Source: Treponema pectinovorum (GTDB lineage: Bacteria; Spirochaetota; Spirochaetia; Treponematales; Treponemataceae). From it: 64,000 nt of DNA. The notes under the pieces were generated by a model. That model was not told the DNA's origin, did no database searches, and saw only the letters and a program-made list of their open reading frames with translations. The stretch covers positions 1-64,000 of the forward strand of contig NZ_UFQO01000003.1 in NCBI RefSeq assembly GCF_900497595.1, read 5' to 3'. Shown one piece after another: positions 1 to 7,924 of this stretch; within the stretch, counting starts at the first letter, position 1; every line of letters starts with the position of its first letter. The translations under genes and the position numbers were made by a program.

Positions 1-345
1 GTATTGTACGTTTTATATAAATACTTGAAAATTCAAATTGCGTATTATCTGTTCAATTGTAAAAATTTAAATACTTCCCCATTAAATAAAGATAAAATTT
101 TCTCAGTAGTTATAAGGAAAGAGGATGACCCTAAGATGATTGAAGAATTTATAAAAACTATGAAAGATAATACTATCTGTGTTTTTATGCTTCATTCAAT
201 AGTGAACGAAAATAGTAAGTATTATGATATAGATCCTTGGGTATATAGTTCTGAAAAGTTTGAGAAACTTTGTGCTGGAATTTCAGATTTGATAAATAAA
301 AACTTTTTATGTAACAAAACGTTGGGTGAGGTCTTAGGGGTATGA
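1..345 (+). CDS. C-terminal fragment of a polysaccharide deacetylase-like protein
   Basis: The reading frame is open at the left edge, so only about the last 114 residues are present. The tail reads like the end of a NodB-type polysaccharide deacetylase: a strand with VFMLHS, then a DPWVYSSEKFEKLC segment resembling the family's closing helix. No catalytic Asp or His-box is inside the window. The stop overlaps the next start as ATGA, so it is translationally coupled to the glycan genes that follow. The family call is an inference from a short tail; it could be another glycan-modifying protein. Confidence 0.5.
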   Translation, partial: VLYVLYKYLKIQIAYYLFNCKNLNTSPLNKDKIFSVVIRKEDDPKMIEEFIKTMKDNTICVFMLHSIVNENSKYYDIDPWVYSSEKFEKLCAGISDLINKNFLCNKTLGEVLGV

Positions 346-1181
346 AATTCATATATTATAATCATTCATATATAACCGAAATGCCAGAAATCCCTATAAA
401 AACTAAGTTAAAGTTCAAAGATATTGAAAAAAACTGTCTTAATCCTGTTAGAAATACTTTTTTTGCTTCATATATAACAGAATTTGATTGTAAAGAAAAT
501 ACTGATTGGTGGTTTACAATTAAAGATGACTCTTATGATTTAAGTAAATTAAATTCGCATGATAGAAGAAATGTTATTTCGTATAAAAAGAAATGTTTTG
601 CAAAAAAAATAATTCCCATTGAATATACAGAGAAATTATTTGATTGTTATCAAAAATCTTTTAATGCTTATCCTTTAAAATATAGGCCAACCCACTTTTC
701 GTTTGAAGATTTTAAAGAGAACTTAAAAAGATGGTCAAATCCCAATTCTTTAGTTTATGCATGTTTCTTAAATGAAACAGATGATATCATTGGATTTTCG
801 ATTGTTCAAATATGTGGGAATTCTTTTCAAATGGATATGCAAAAAACTGATCCAGAATATGAAAATTGTAGAAGTAGTGCAGCGTTGATGGATATAATGT
901 TGAATGAGTACAATGAAATTAAAAAAGAGAACTCAAATTTTTATGTTTCAAATGGCACAAGAAGTATTAAACATCAAACTAATTTCAATTTATATTTAGA
1001 AAAGTATTTTGGGTTTAGAAAAGCCTATGCAAAGTTAAGAATTGTTTATAAATTTCCGATTGGAATAATTGTTGCTATTCTAAAACCTTTTATGTTTTTA
1101 TTAAAAAATTCAAGGAATCCATTTTTATATAATGTTTATTGTGTATTAAAAATGGATTCTTTCAAATATAAGGAAAAATAA
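342..1181 (+). CDS. GNAT/FemAB-like acyltransferase of the polysaccharide operon
   Basis: A 279-residue protein with the look of a GNAT-fold (CelD/FemAB-like) acyltransferase: an N-terminal region rich in aromatic residues, then a central segment around residues 125-215 with the pattern of GNAT strands (VYACFLNETDDIIGFSIVQI) and a helix after SSAALMDIML. The C-terminal 35 residues are hydrophobic (FPIGIIVAILKPFMFLL) and may sit on the membrane. It overlaps the gene before by ATGA and the next gene by one base (TAATG). Its place between a deacetylase fragment and a sugar transferase suggests that it acylates a lipid-linked sugar. Substrate unknown. Confidence 0.55.
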   Translation: MKFIYYNHSYITEMPEIPIKTKLKFKDIEKNCLNPVRNTFFASYITEFDCKENTDWWFTIKDDSYDLSKLNSHDRRNVISYKKKCFAKKIIPIEYTEKLFDCYQKSFNAYPLKYRPTHFSFEDFKENLKRWSNPNSLVYACFLNETDDIIGFSIVQICGNSFQMDMQKTDPEYENCRSSAALMDIMLNEYNEIKKENSNFYVSNGTRSIKHQTNFNLYLEKYFGFRKAYAKLRIVYKFPIGIIVAILKPFMFLLKNSRNPFLYNVYCVLKMDSFKYKEK

Positions 1182-1858
1182 TGACACGTTTTTTTGACAT
1201 TTTATTTAGTGGTATTGCTATAATAATTTTGTTCCCATTTATGATTCCGATTATTATTGGATTAAAACTGACTGGTGAACATGATGTTTTTTATGTCCAG
1301 GAGAGAATTGGCAAAGAGAAAAAGCCTTTTAAAGTATTCAAATTTGCAACAATGCTTAGAAATAGTCCTAATATGGCAGGGGGGCTTATTACAAAGGATA
1401 AAGATCCAAGAATCTTGCCGATGGGAAATTTTTTAAGAAAAACGAAAATTAATGAACTCCCCCAGCTTATCAATATTTTTTTGGGACAAATGAGTGTAAT
1501 TGGATATAGACCTTTCGCACCTATACACTTTTCGCTCTATAGCGAGGAAATTCAAGATAAAATGGCAAAAAGTGTTCCAGGGCTTTCAGGGATTGGGTCA
1601 ATTGTTTTTCGGAATGAAGAGCATATTCTTCATACTGTAGAAAATCCCGAATATTTTCATGATAAAGTTATAACGCCGTATAAAGGGCAACTCGAAAGTT
1701 GGTATATTGAAAATAAGAATATTGGAAATTATTTTAAATGCATAATATGGACTGTGTTGGTCGTATTGAATCCCAAAAATACTGGATGGAAAAAATCTTT
1801 TCGAGGACTTCCTCCTGTACCAAAAGAATTAGTAAATTATATTTTATATGGAGCTTAA
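1181..1858 (+). CDS. Polyprenyl-phosphate sugar-1-phosphate transferase (PglC/WcaJ C-terminal type)
   Basis: Starts lipid-linked glycan assembly by moving a phospho-sugar from a UDP-sugar to undecaprenyl phosphate at the inner membrane. At 225 aa it is the short, single-domain PglC-like form. One N-terminal hydrophobic re-entrant segment (residues 5-30) is followed by the family blocks FYVQERIGKEKKPFKVFKF, LRKTKINELPQLINIF and GQMSVIGYRP. The usual catalytic Asp-Glu pair in DELPQ reads Asn-Glu here, and GPRP reads GYRP. AAGGA lies 6 nt before the ATG. The aminotransferase and dehydratase next door would make the amino-deoxy sugar it transfers. Confidence 0.85.
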   Translation: MTRFFDILFSGIAIIILFPFMIPIIIGLKLTGEHDVFYVQERIGKEKKPFKVFKFATMLRNSPNMAGGLITKDKDPRILPMGNFLRKTKINELPQLINIFLGQMSVIGYRPFAPIHFSLYSEEIQDKMAKSVPGLSGIGSIVFRNEEHILHTVENPEYFHDKVITPYKGQLESWYIENKNIGNYFKCIIWTVLVVLNPKNTGWKKSFRGLPPVPKELVNYILYGA

Positions 1859-1862
1859 AATC

Positions 1863-3017
1863 ATGGAAAATAAGGAAAAAATTTGTAATTATATAAAATC
1901 GCTTTATCCAGAGATGAAAGATATGGTTCTTCTTCATTGTCCTCAATTTTTAGGGAATGAAAAGAAATATCTTAATGAATGTATCGATACTAAGTTTGTT
2001 TCTTATGTAAGCCATTTTGTAACAGACATGGAAGAGTCGATCAAGAAAATAACTGGGGCGAAATTTGCAGTTGCTATGGTAAACGGAACCGAAGCTTTAC
2101 ACATGGCGATTATTTGCGCTGGAATTAATTCTGGAGAGGAAATTATTACCCAGTCTTTAACCTTTGCTGCAACATCGGCAGCTATTGTTCACTGTGGTGC
2201 AAGTCCAATTTTTATTGATGTTGATATAGATACAATGGGGATGTCGCCTAATGCGCTAAAAAAATATCTTGAAAGTAATACAGAACAGAGAGATGGTAAG
2301 TGTCATAATAAGAAAACTGGGAAAGTTATTTCAGCATGTATTCCAATGCATACTTTTGGGCATCCTTGCCGTATCGATGAGATAAAAGAAATTTGTGATA
2401 ACTACAATCTTATCCTTATTGAAGATTCTGCCGAATCAATAGGCTCTTCGTTCAAAGGAAAAATGACTGGAACTTTTGGAAAAGCAGGTATTTTAAGTTT
2501 TAACGGAAACAAGTGTGTAACAACAGGCGCAGGAGGAATGCTTATTACAGATGATGAAGCAATTGCGACTCGTGCAAGATATATTTCTACAACAGCAAAA
2601 AAGCCTTCAAAATGGGAATTTTTTCATACAGAAGCAGGTTATAACCTAAGAATGCCAGGTACTTGTGGAGCAATCGGTGCTGCCCAACTCGAGTATTTTG
2701 AAAAAACAATGGAAAACAAGCGCGAAACTGCAAAACTGTATCAGAATTTTTTTGCAGAACTTGGGATAGAGTGTTTTAAAGAACCAAAAAATGCTTGTTC
2801 AAATTATTGGCTCAATGCAATAATTTTAAAAGATAAGAATGAAAGAGAAGAATTTCTTGAATATGCAAATTCTAACGGAGTTCAATGTCGGCCTATTTGG
2901 ACTTTAATGCATAAGATGCCACCTTATGAAAATTATGAAAGGGCGGACTTATATAATTCTGAATGGCTTGAAGATAGAGTTGTAAATATTCCTTCAAGTG
3001 TAAGAACGAGTTTGTAA
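1863..3017 (+). CDS. PLP-dependent sugar aminotransferase, DegT/DnrJ/EryC1 family (LegC-like)
   Basis: Transfers an amino group to a 4-keto-6-deoxy nucleotide sugar, as LegC, PglE or PseC do. Family blocks are clear: NGTEALHMAI (PLP-phosphate side), IEDSAESIGS (Asp to the pyridine nitrogen), and SFNGNKCVTTGAGG, whose Lys (about residue 217 from this start) forms the Schiff base. An in-frame ATG at 1848 overlaps the gene before by 11 bases, but GGAG at 1850-1853 is spaced 9 nt from 1863, so I prefer 1863. The next gene is the dehydratase that would supply its keto-sugar substrate. Confidence 0.88.
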   Translation: MENKEKICNYIKSLYPEMKDMVLLHCPQFLGNEKKYLNECIDTKFVSYVSHFVTDMEESIKKITGAKFAVAMVNGTEALHMAIICAGINSGEEIITQSLTFAATSAAIVHCGASPIFIDVDIDTMGMSPNALKKYLESNTEQRDGKCHNKKTGKVISACIPMHTFGHPCRIDEIKEICDNYNLILIEDSAESIGSSFKGKMTGTFGKAGILSFNGNKCVTTGAGGMLITDDEAIATRARYISTTAKKPSKWEFFHTEAGYNLRMPGTCGAIGAAQLEYFEKTMENKRETAKLYQNFFAELGIECFKEPKNACSNYWLNAIILKDKNEREEFLEYANSNGVQCRPIWTLMHKMPPYENYERADLYNSEWLEDRVVNIPSSVRTSL

Positions 3018-3029
3018 TAGGAAGTTTTT

Positions 3030-4235
3030 ATGTTAGACAATATTTTACCGTTAATTGGTCGCACAGCACCCTTACTTGAAACTGATATTAAAAATAACGA
3101 AAAAATTATTTCAGAAATAGTTCGAAATTCTCGGTTCCTTGTAATAGGTGGGGCGGGAACAATTGGTTCTGCAATTTGTAAAGAAATTTTTTATAGAAAT
3201 CCAAAAGTTCTTCATGTTGTTGATATTTCTGAAAATAATATGGTTGAACTTGTACGCGACATTCGTTCTTCTGTGGGATATGGAGATGGTGAGTTTGCAA
3301 CATTTGCATTGGACTGTGGTAGCGAAATCTTTAAAGCATTTATGAATGCTCAGAAAAAGAGAATTGGTGGATATGACTATGTTTTTAATACATCGGCCTT
3401 AAAACATGTTCGTTCTGAAAAAGACCCTTATACTTTGATGCGTTTAATCGATACAAATATTTTTAATACTGATCAAACAATGAAAATGGCAAAAGATGCT
3501 GGTGCAAAAAAATATTTCTGTGTTTCTACAGATAAAGCAGCAAATCCTGTAAATATGATGGGTGCTTCAAAACGAATTATGGAATTTTATTTGAACCGTC
3601 GTAGTCAGGAAATGCCAATTTCTACTGCTCGTTTTGCGAATGTTGCTTTTAGTGATGGAAGTTTGCTGTATGGTTTTAACCGCCGTATTGAAAAAGGACA
3701 GCCAATAAGCGCTCCAAATGATGTTCGCCGATATTTTGTTACTCCAAAGGAAGCTGGCGAACTTTGTATGATGAGTTGTTTGCTTGGGGAGAATCGTGAT
3801 TTATTTTTCCCTAAACTTGACCACGATTTAAACCTTATAACGTTCAGTTCAATTGCAGAAAAGTATCTTAGAAGTCTCGGTTATGAGCCGATTCAGTGTT
3901 CAACAGAAGATGAAGCACGCTCTCGAGTAAGTGAACTTAAAGACATTCATAAGTATCCCGTTTATTTTTTTAAAAGCGATACCACAGGTGAAAAAGATTT
4001 TGAAGAATTCTTTACTGCAAATGAAAAAGTTGTAATGGATCGATTTGAAAGTCTTGGTGTTATTCAAAATGATTTAATTTATGATGAAAAAATGCTTGAA
4101 TATTTTACTTCTGCGATTACAAAAATGAAGAAAAAAGGCGAGTGGAATCGGGGTGAATTAATCGATCTATTCAATGAGATGATTCCTAATTTTAATCATA
4201 AAGAAACTGGAAAATTTCTTGATGGTAGAATGTAA
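3030..4235 (+). CDS. UDP-GlcNAc 4,6-dehydratase-like protein (CapD/PglF/LegB type)
   Basis: A 401-residue short-chain dehydrogenase/reductase of the polysaccharide CapD family, expected to make the 4-keto-6-deoxy sugar for the aminotransferase before it. The NAD-binding glycine motif GGAGTIGS is at residues 40-47. The active site reads STDKAANPVNMMGASKR: Ser166, Asp168, Lys169, Met177 and Lys181. Met instead of Tyr in the Y-x3-K triad is the known Ser-Met-Lys variant of WbpM-type dehydratases. There is no membrane domain, so it is the short soluble form. It ends the operon; an AT-rich hairpin with a T-run follows at 4278-4302. Confidence 0.85.
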   Translation: MLDNILPLIGRTAPLLETDIKNNEKIISEIVRNSRFLVIGGAGTIGSAICKEIFYRNPKVLHVVDISENNMVELVRDIRSSVGYGDGEFATFALDCGSEIFKAFMNAQKKRIGGYDYVFNTSALKHVRSEKDPYTLMRLIDTNIFNTDQTMKMAKDAGAKKYFCVSTDKAANPVNMMGASKRIMEFYLNRRSQEMPISTARFANVAFSDGSLLYGFNRRIEKGQPISAPNDVRRYFVTPKEAGELCMMSCLLGENRDLFFPKLDHDLNLITFSSIAEKYLRSLGYEPIQCSTEDEARSRVSELKDIHKYPVYFFKSDTTGEKDFEEFFTANEKVVMDRFESLGVIQNDLIYDEKMLEYFTSAITKMKKKGEWNRGELIDLFNEMIPNFNHKETGKFLDGRM

Positions 4236-4277
4236 ATATAAGACAGAACTCCTATTTTTTTGACTCCTTGACGGTTG

Positions 4278-4302
4278 CTTATAATTAATAAGAATTTTTT
4301 TA
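4278..4302 (+). terminator. Weak AT-rich terminator after the polysaccharide operon
   Basis: CTTAT/ATAAG five-base stem with a five-base loop, followed by AA and a run of T. Low stability, but it is the only candidate between the convergent genes at 4235 and 4382. Confidence 0.35.
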
Positions 4303-4381
4303 CCTTAATAAAAACAGATAATACTTATGCAAGACGTTACAGCTTTGTAAAAGATATCTTAACTAATTTTTTTAACAAAGC

Positions 4382-5044
4382 CTAACTTTTTTTCACATTT
4401 TCTAAATCTTTTAAAATAATAATTCCTCTTTTTGTTTCAACAAGTCCCTCTTGTTCAAATTTTTTCATTGTTCTTGCCACGACTTCCCTTGCGCTATTTA
4501 TATTTTCTGCAATTTTTGTTTGTGTGATTTTTATCGTGTTGGAGCCTGCACGCCTTCTTTCCTGCAATAAAAATTCTTTGAGTCTTTTTTCTATGCTGTC
4601 AAAGAATGTTCGTTGTATTATTTCCATCACTTGCGAAAATCTTTTTATCAAAATTTCGTAAACAAAACATTTTACATTTAGATTTTCATTTGAAAGTTTT
4701 CCAATGCCACTTGCTCCAAAGATTAAAAGTTTGCAATCTTCATCTGCAACCATCTGTGCGTCAAATTCAACCTGTTCTATTACGCAAGATGATGAAAGCA
4801 CGCAAGTTTCGGCTTTTTCAATATTAAAAAGAGTTATTTCTTTGCCGTCTTCCGAAATTGCATAAACCCTTATTTTCCCAGACACAACGTAAAAAAGACC
4901 TAAGCAGGCTTTTTCTGTGCCAGATAGGATTTTTCCGCGTGGAAAAGATTTTAAATACGCGTTTTGGTTTAAAAATATTTTTTGAGAATCCGAAAGGCTG
5001 TTCCAAAACGGAAGTTCTTTTGTTATTTCTTGAATATTTTGCAT
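4382..5044 (-). CDS. Crp/Fnr-family transcriptional regulator
   Basis: A 220-residue regulator with an N-terminal cyclic-nucleotide-binding-type jelly roll (about residues 15-130, ending in a long C-helix around KCFVYEILIKRFSQVMEIIQ) and a C-terminal winged helix (about 155-210) with the Crp recognition-helix pattern TKIAENINSAREVVARTMKKFEQEGLV split over the HTH. No N-terminal Cys cluster of the Fnr type is present, so direct [4Fe-4S] oxygen sensing is unlikely. It is divergent from the ferredoxin gene; a Crp/Fnr-like palindrome lies between them at 5140-5156. GGAG precedes the ATG. It probably controls itself and the iron-sulfur pair. Confidence 0.88.
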   Translation of the reverse strand: MQNIQEITKELPFWNSLSDSQKIFLNQNAYLKSFPRGKILSGTEKACLGLFYVVSGKIRVYAISEDGKEITLFNIEKAETCVLSSSCVIEQVEFDAQMVADEDCKLLIFGASGIGKLSNENLNVKCFVYEILIKRFSQVMEIIQRTFFDSIEKRLKEFLLQERRRAGSNTIKITQTKIAENINSAREVVARTMKKFEQEGLVETKRGIIILKDLENVKKS

Positions 5045-5139
5045 AAAATTTCTCCACTTTGAATTTGCATTTTTTTAATCGAAAAAGTTTTTTAACAGCA
5101 GGTGATAAGCATTTTTATATAACTTGATAATAAGCAAAA

Positions 5140-5156
5140 ATGTGACATAGTTACAT
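5140..5156. promoter_or_regulatory. Crp/Fnr-like operator palindrome
   Basis: ATGTGAC-ATA-GTTACAT, two seven-base half sites with one mismatch, matching the general TGTGA-N6-TCACA layout of Crp/Fnr sites. It is centred at 5148, between the divergent regulator (start 5044) and ferredoxin (start 5201). Confidence 0.6.
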
Positions 5157-5200
5157 ATCTTTTTTCCATCATCGCATATTTTTATTATGAGGTACAAATT

Positions 5201-5401
5201 ATGGCGAAAAAATATGCAAGAGTGAATCCCAAAGACTGTGTTGCTTGCGGAGCGTGTACAAAAGTTTGCCCCAAACAAGTGATAAAAGTTATAAAAGGTG
5301 TATTCGCAAAGGTTGAAGAAAATGCCTGTTTAGGCTGTGGAAAATGTTCTAAAGTATGCCCTGCGAGTGCAATCGAATTAAAAGAGAGGGAACTGGCATG
5401 A
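5201..5401 (+). CDS. 2[4Fe-4S] ferredoxin
   Basis: A 66-residue bacterial-type ferredoxin. Two full cluster motifs are visible: CVACGACTKVCP (about residues 13-24) and CLGCGKCSKVCP (about 43-54), each Cx2Cx2Cx3CP. It carries electrons in the cytoplasm at low potential. The stop overlaps the next start as ATGA, so it is probably co-translated with the membrane iron-sulfur protein and serves as its electron partner. A Crp/Fnr-like palindrome sits 45-60 nt upstream. Confidence 0.92.
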   Translation: MAKKYARVNPKDCVACGACTKVCPKQVIKVIKGVFAKVEENACLGCGKCSKVCPASAIELKERELA

Positions 5402-6012
5402 AAAGCAGGTGGTACGATTATTTTTGGCTCTGGTCAATCCTTTATTTTTCGCTTGGATTTTTTAACATTCTTTTTGCGTGGCTTGGACTTATAGATTTTA
5501 TGCTTCCTTTGTTGATTGCAATTTTTAAAGGCGATAAATATTTTTGCAATAATTTTTGTGGTCGCGGACAACTTTTAAATCTTTTGGGTACAAAATTAAA
5601 ATTCTCCCGCAACAAAGCAACGCCAAAATGGATGCGTTCAAAAATTTTTAGATACGGATTTTTGGCTTTTTTTATGACGATGTTCCTAAATATGCTTTTT
5701 CAGACGTATTTAGTAGCTTCTGGAGCAAGGGGATTAAAAGAAGTGATAAAACTTTTCTGGACTTTTAAGGTTCCGTGGGGCTGGACATACACAGCAGGAA
5801 CGGTGCCGCCGTGGATAGCGCAGTTTAGTTTTGGATTTTACAGCTTAATGCTCACCTCAACTTTAATAGGGTTAATCGTTATGTCTTTGTACAAACCAAG
5901 AACGTGGTGTGCATTCTGCCCGATGGGAACAATGACACAGGGAATCTGCAAATTAAAAGCCAAAGACGCGTTATTAAAAGAAGAATTGATGTGCGAAGAA
6001 TCTGGGGCATAA
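5398..6012 (+). CDS. Membrane 4Fe-4S protein, NapH/YccM-like (Fer4_5 domain)
   Basis: A 204-residue polytopic membrane protein with two Cys motifs typical of NapH/RdxA-type Fer4_5 proteins: CNNFCGRGQLLN and CAFCPMGTMTQG, each next to a transmembrane segment (SLGFFNILFAWLGLIDFMLP; SLMLTSTLIGLIVMSLY). The start at 5398 gives an ATGA overlap with the ferredoxin; an earlier in-frame ATG at 5356 lies inside the ferredoxin gene and has no ribosome site. Many relatives continue into a C-terminal ferredoxin domain. That part is missing here and a GC-rich repeat starts right after the stop, so the ferredoxin may be supplied in trans by the upstream gene or the end may have been lost. Confidence 0.8.
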   Translation: MKSRWYDYFWLWSILYFSLGFFNILFAWLGLIDFMLPLLIAIFKGDKYFCNNFCGRGQLLNLLGTKLKFSRNKATPKWMRSKIFRYGFLAFFMTMFLNMLFQTYLVASGARGLKEVIKLFWTFKVPWGWTYTAGTVPPWIAQFSFGFYSLMLTSTLIGLIVMSLYKPRTWCAFCPMGTMTQGICKLKAKDALLKEELMCEESGA

Positions 6013-6211
6013 GTTTTATAAGGGCATTCGCCACAACTTGTGTTGTGTCGCCGAGCTTTGCGGGGCTACGGCTTTCGCCTCCGACCAAACGCTAAAGCGT
6101 TTGTTTTCGCTTGCGCTCACCCCTACAATCTCTAATGCGGAAGGGTTCACTTGTAGCTCTGCATCCCCCCTGCGAGCTTACAGCGTAAGGAACCTCTATA
6201 AAAACAGAGGG
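6013..6211. repeat. GC-rich intergenic mosaic repeat
   Basis: Non-coding and much richer in G+C than the genes. It contains hairpins CACAAC-TTGT-GTTGTG and AAACGC-TAAA-GCGTTT. The stretch 6135-6190 is repeated at 7704-7759 with 5 differences in 56 bases. The block around CTACAATCTCT recurs near 38996, inside a lipoprotein gene. Confidence 0.75.
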
Positions 6212-6239
6212 AATTAAGGGAAAATAGAGGAAAATTTCC
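6212..6239. repeat. 28-bp direct repeat, left copy (flanks fic)
   Basis: Identical over 28 bases to 7570-7597, which covers the last codons and stop of the Fic gene. Read in frame it ends GIKGK-stop, as in the Fic C-terminus. It also forms a hairpin (AGAGGAAA-A-TTTCCTCT) followed by GTTTT. Confidence 0.85.
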
Positions 6240-6283
6240 TCTGTTTTATTGTTCTTAACAAGTTTGTGTGCTATTTTTGTTAT

Positions 6284-7585
6284 ATGTTAGAAAAGGCACC
6301 TCAAAATAAAATATCCGAATCTGTTTTAGAAATTCTTATGAATCCAGAATATCTTTCTGAAATCAATAAGATAAATGATGAGTATTTCTATTGGGATGCA
6401 GTAAAATACCGTATTCCGCAAAAATTGAATGCAGAGGATTTCTGGTATGCTGTAAAGCAGTCGAGAATAATTGGCAGCAAAAACTTTAAATTTTCATCGT
6501 GCAATTTTTTTTATCATGAAACAAACAGGATGCAAAAAAGCCTCCATAATTTTGATATGAATTTTGGAGGCAGTTTAAGTTCATCAAATCTTATTTCCGA
6601 TAAAAATAAACAATACTATCTTTTAAATTCAATTATGGAAGAAGCGATTGCTTCAAGCCAGATGGAAGGCGCTGCAACAACAAGAAAAGTTGCCAAGCAA
6701 ATGCTCAGAAAGCAGGCAAAGCCCAAAGATAAGAGCCAACAGATGATTTTAAATAATTACAACACGATTCGATACCTTTCTGAACATAAAGAGGATGAGT
6801 TTTCTCCTGAACTTTTGCTCGACATTCACAGACAGATAACTGAAAAAACTCTAGGGGATTCAAATGATGAAGGTCGATTTAGAACAGATGACAATATCCT
6901 TGTTGTAAACGGAATTACTGGCGAAGTTGCCCATACCCCACCTTCTCACACTCTGATTTATTCAACTGTTCAAGAACTTTGTGATTTTATAAATTTTGAA
7001 ACTAAAAATTTTATTCATCCTATAATAAAAGCGATTATCATACATTTTATGATTTCCTATTTACATCCTTTTGTTGACGGAAATGGGAGAACTGCTCGCT
7101 CGCTTTTTTACTGGTATATGCTAAAAAAAAATTATTGGCTAACAGAATATCTTTCAATTTCGAGAATTATATATAAGAGTAAAGTTCAATATGAAAAATC
7201 TTTTTTGTATACAGAATATGATGATTATGATTTAGGTTATTTTATTACATATAATTTAAAAGTTTTAACTCGAGCATACGAAGAACTAAAAATATATCTG
7301 CAAAGAAAATCTCAGGAACAGAATGCTTTGCTTGAATATAAAATCTCTGGTCTAAATGAAAGGCAAATTCAAATTATAAGATTATGCCAAGAAAAACCTG
7401 ATTCATTTTTTATAACAAAAGAACTCGCATTAAGATTTAATGTATCGACAAAAACTATAAGGGCAGATTTAGAGGGACTTGTAAAAATTGGACTTATGGA
7501 AATTATTCTTTTGAATAAAAGACTCAAAGGATATTCAAAGGCTAAAAGTTTTGATTCTAAACTAGAAAAAATTAAGGGAAAATAG
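6284..7585 (+). CDS. Fic-domain AMP transferase with N-terminal inhibitory motif and C-terminal winged helix
   Basis: A 433-residue class II Fic protein. The catalytic motif HPFVDGNGRTAR is complete at residues 261-272, so AMP (or another nucleotide/phosphate group) transfer to a protein hydroxyl is expected. The N-terminal self-inhibitory helix motif S-x3-E-G is at residues 124-129 (SSQMEG), so it should be self-restrained without a separate antitoxin. A DeoR-like helix-turn-helix lies at the C-terminus (LNERQIQIIRL ... STKTIRADLEGL). A GTG at 6266 is possible, but a promoter-like TTGTTC-N17-TATTTT ends 6 nt before the ATG at 6284, predicting a leaderless mRNA. 28-bp direct repeats flank it. 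Confidence 0.88.
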   Translation: MLEKAPQNKISESVLEILMNPEYLSEINKINDEYFYWDAVKYRIPQKLNAEDFWYAVKQSRIIGSKNFKFSSCNFFYHETNRMQKSLHNFDMNFGGSLSSSNLISDKNKQYYLLNSIMEEAIASSQMEGAATTRKVAKQMLRKQAKPKDKSQQMILNNYNTIRYLSEHKEDEFSPELLLDIHRQITEKTLGDSNDEGRFRTDDNILVVNGITGEVAHTPPSHTLIYSTVQELCDFINFETKNFIHPIIKAIIIHFMISYLHPFVDGNGRTARSLFYWYMLKKNYWLTEYLSISRIIYKSKVQYEKSFLYTEYDDYDLGYFITYNLKVLTRAYEELKIYLQRKSQEQNALLEYKISGLNERQIQIIRLCQEKPDSFFITKELALRFNVSTKTIRADLEGLVKIGLMEIILLNKRLKGYSKAKSFDSKLEKIKGK

Positions 7586-7597
7586 AGGAAAATTTCC
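7570..7597. repeat. 28-bp direct repeat, right copy (covers the fic stop)
   Basis: Matches 6212-6239 exactly. The hairpin AAAATAG-A-GGAAA / TTTCC-C-CTATTTT spans the stop codon and could act as a terminator. Confidence 0.85.
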
Positions 7598-7616
7598 CCT
7601 ATTTTGTTATTGTTGC

Positions 7617-7702
7617 CAACTAAAAACATCCGTGTTTTTAGTTGACTGACAGTTTTTGCAAAACTGTCTATACTTGTTGTAGGTCGCACATCCTTGTGCG
7701 AC
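7617..7702. repeat. Three-hairpin array, ATCCKT-loop type (locus A)
   Basis: Three perfect hairpins in a row. CAACTAAAAAC-ATCCGT-GTTTTTAGTTG (7617-7644, 11-bp stem). GACAGTTTT-TGC-AAAACTGTC (7648-7668). GTCGCAC-ATCCTT-GTGCGAC (7683-7702). The order and loops recur at 31946-32144 and 50161-50247, and in reverse complement at 60607-60791. Confidence 0.85.
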
Positions 7703-7860
7703 GATGCGTGAGGGTTCACTTGTAGCCCCGCATCCCGCCTGCGAGCTTACAGCGTAAGGGATAGGAGCACCGCAGTCCCGAGCGTAGCGAGGGATGAGCC
7801 GCGTAAGACGGCGAAGTGCGGATAGCCCGGTGGCACAAAATCTTTGTGCCATACGCCCTT
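7703..7860. repeat. GC-rich intergenic mosaic repeat
   Basis: 7704-7759 repeats 6135-6190. 7791-7830 repeats 22349-22389. The block ends in a perfect hairpin TGGCACAAA-ATC-TTTGTGCCA; the matching place at 22389 has another hairpin with an unrelated stem (GCAAGCG-TTT-CGCTTGC). Confidence 0.75.
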
Positions 7861-7912
7861 AAAAAAAATCTTTAATATAATTTTTGACAAGATTTAAATG
7901 TTTCGTTTCTGT

Positions 7913-7918
7913 TATAAT
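7913..7918 (+). promoter_or_regulatory. Extended -10 box before the shikimate kinase gene
   Basis: TGT-TATAAT, an extended -10, ends 6 nt before the ATG at 7925, so transcription would begin at or next to the start codon. A TTGACA at 7884-7889 is 23 nt away and too far to be its -35. Confidence 0.6.
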
Positions 7919-7924
7919 TTGCTT

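Noticed and set aside
6284-7585. Fic toxin-antitoxin pair (FicT/FicA)
   Set aside because: The inhibitory motif is inside the same protein (class II) and no small antitoxin gene is adjacent.
7884-7918. TTGACA with TATAAT as a consensus promoter for shikimate kinase
   Set aside because: The spacer is 23 nt. The TATAAT is better read as an extended -10 without that -35.
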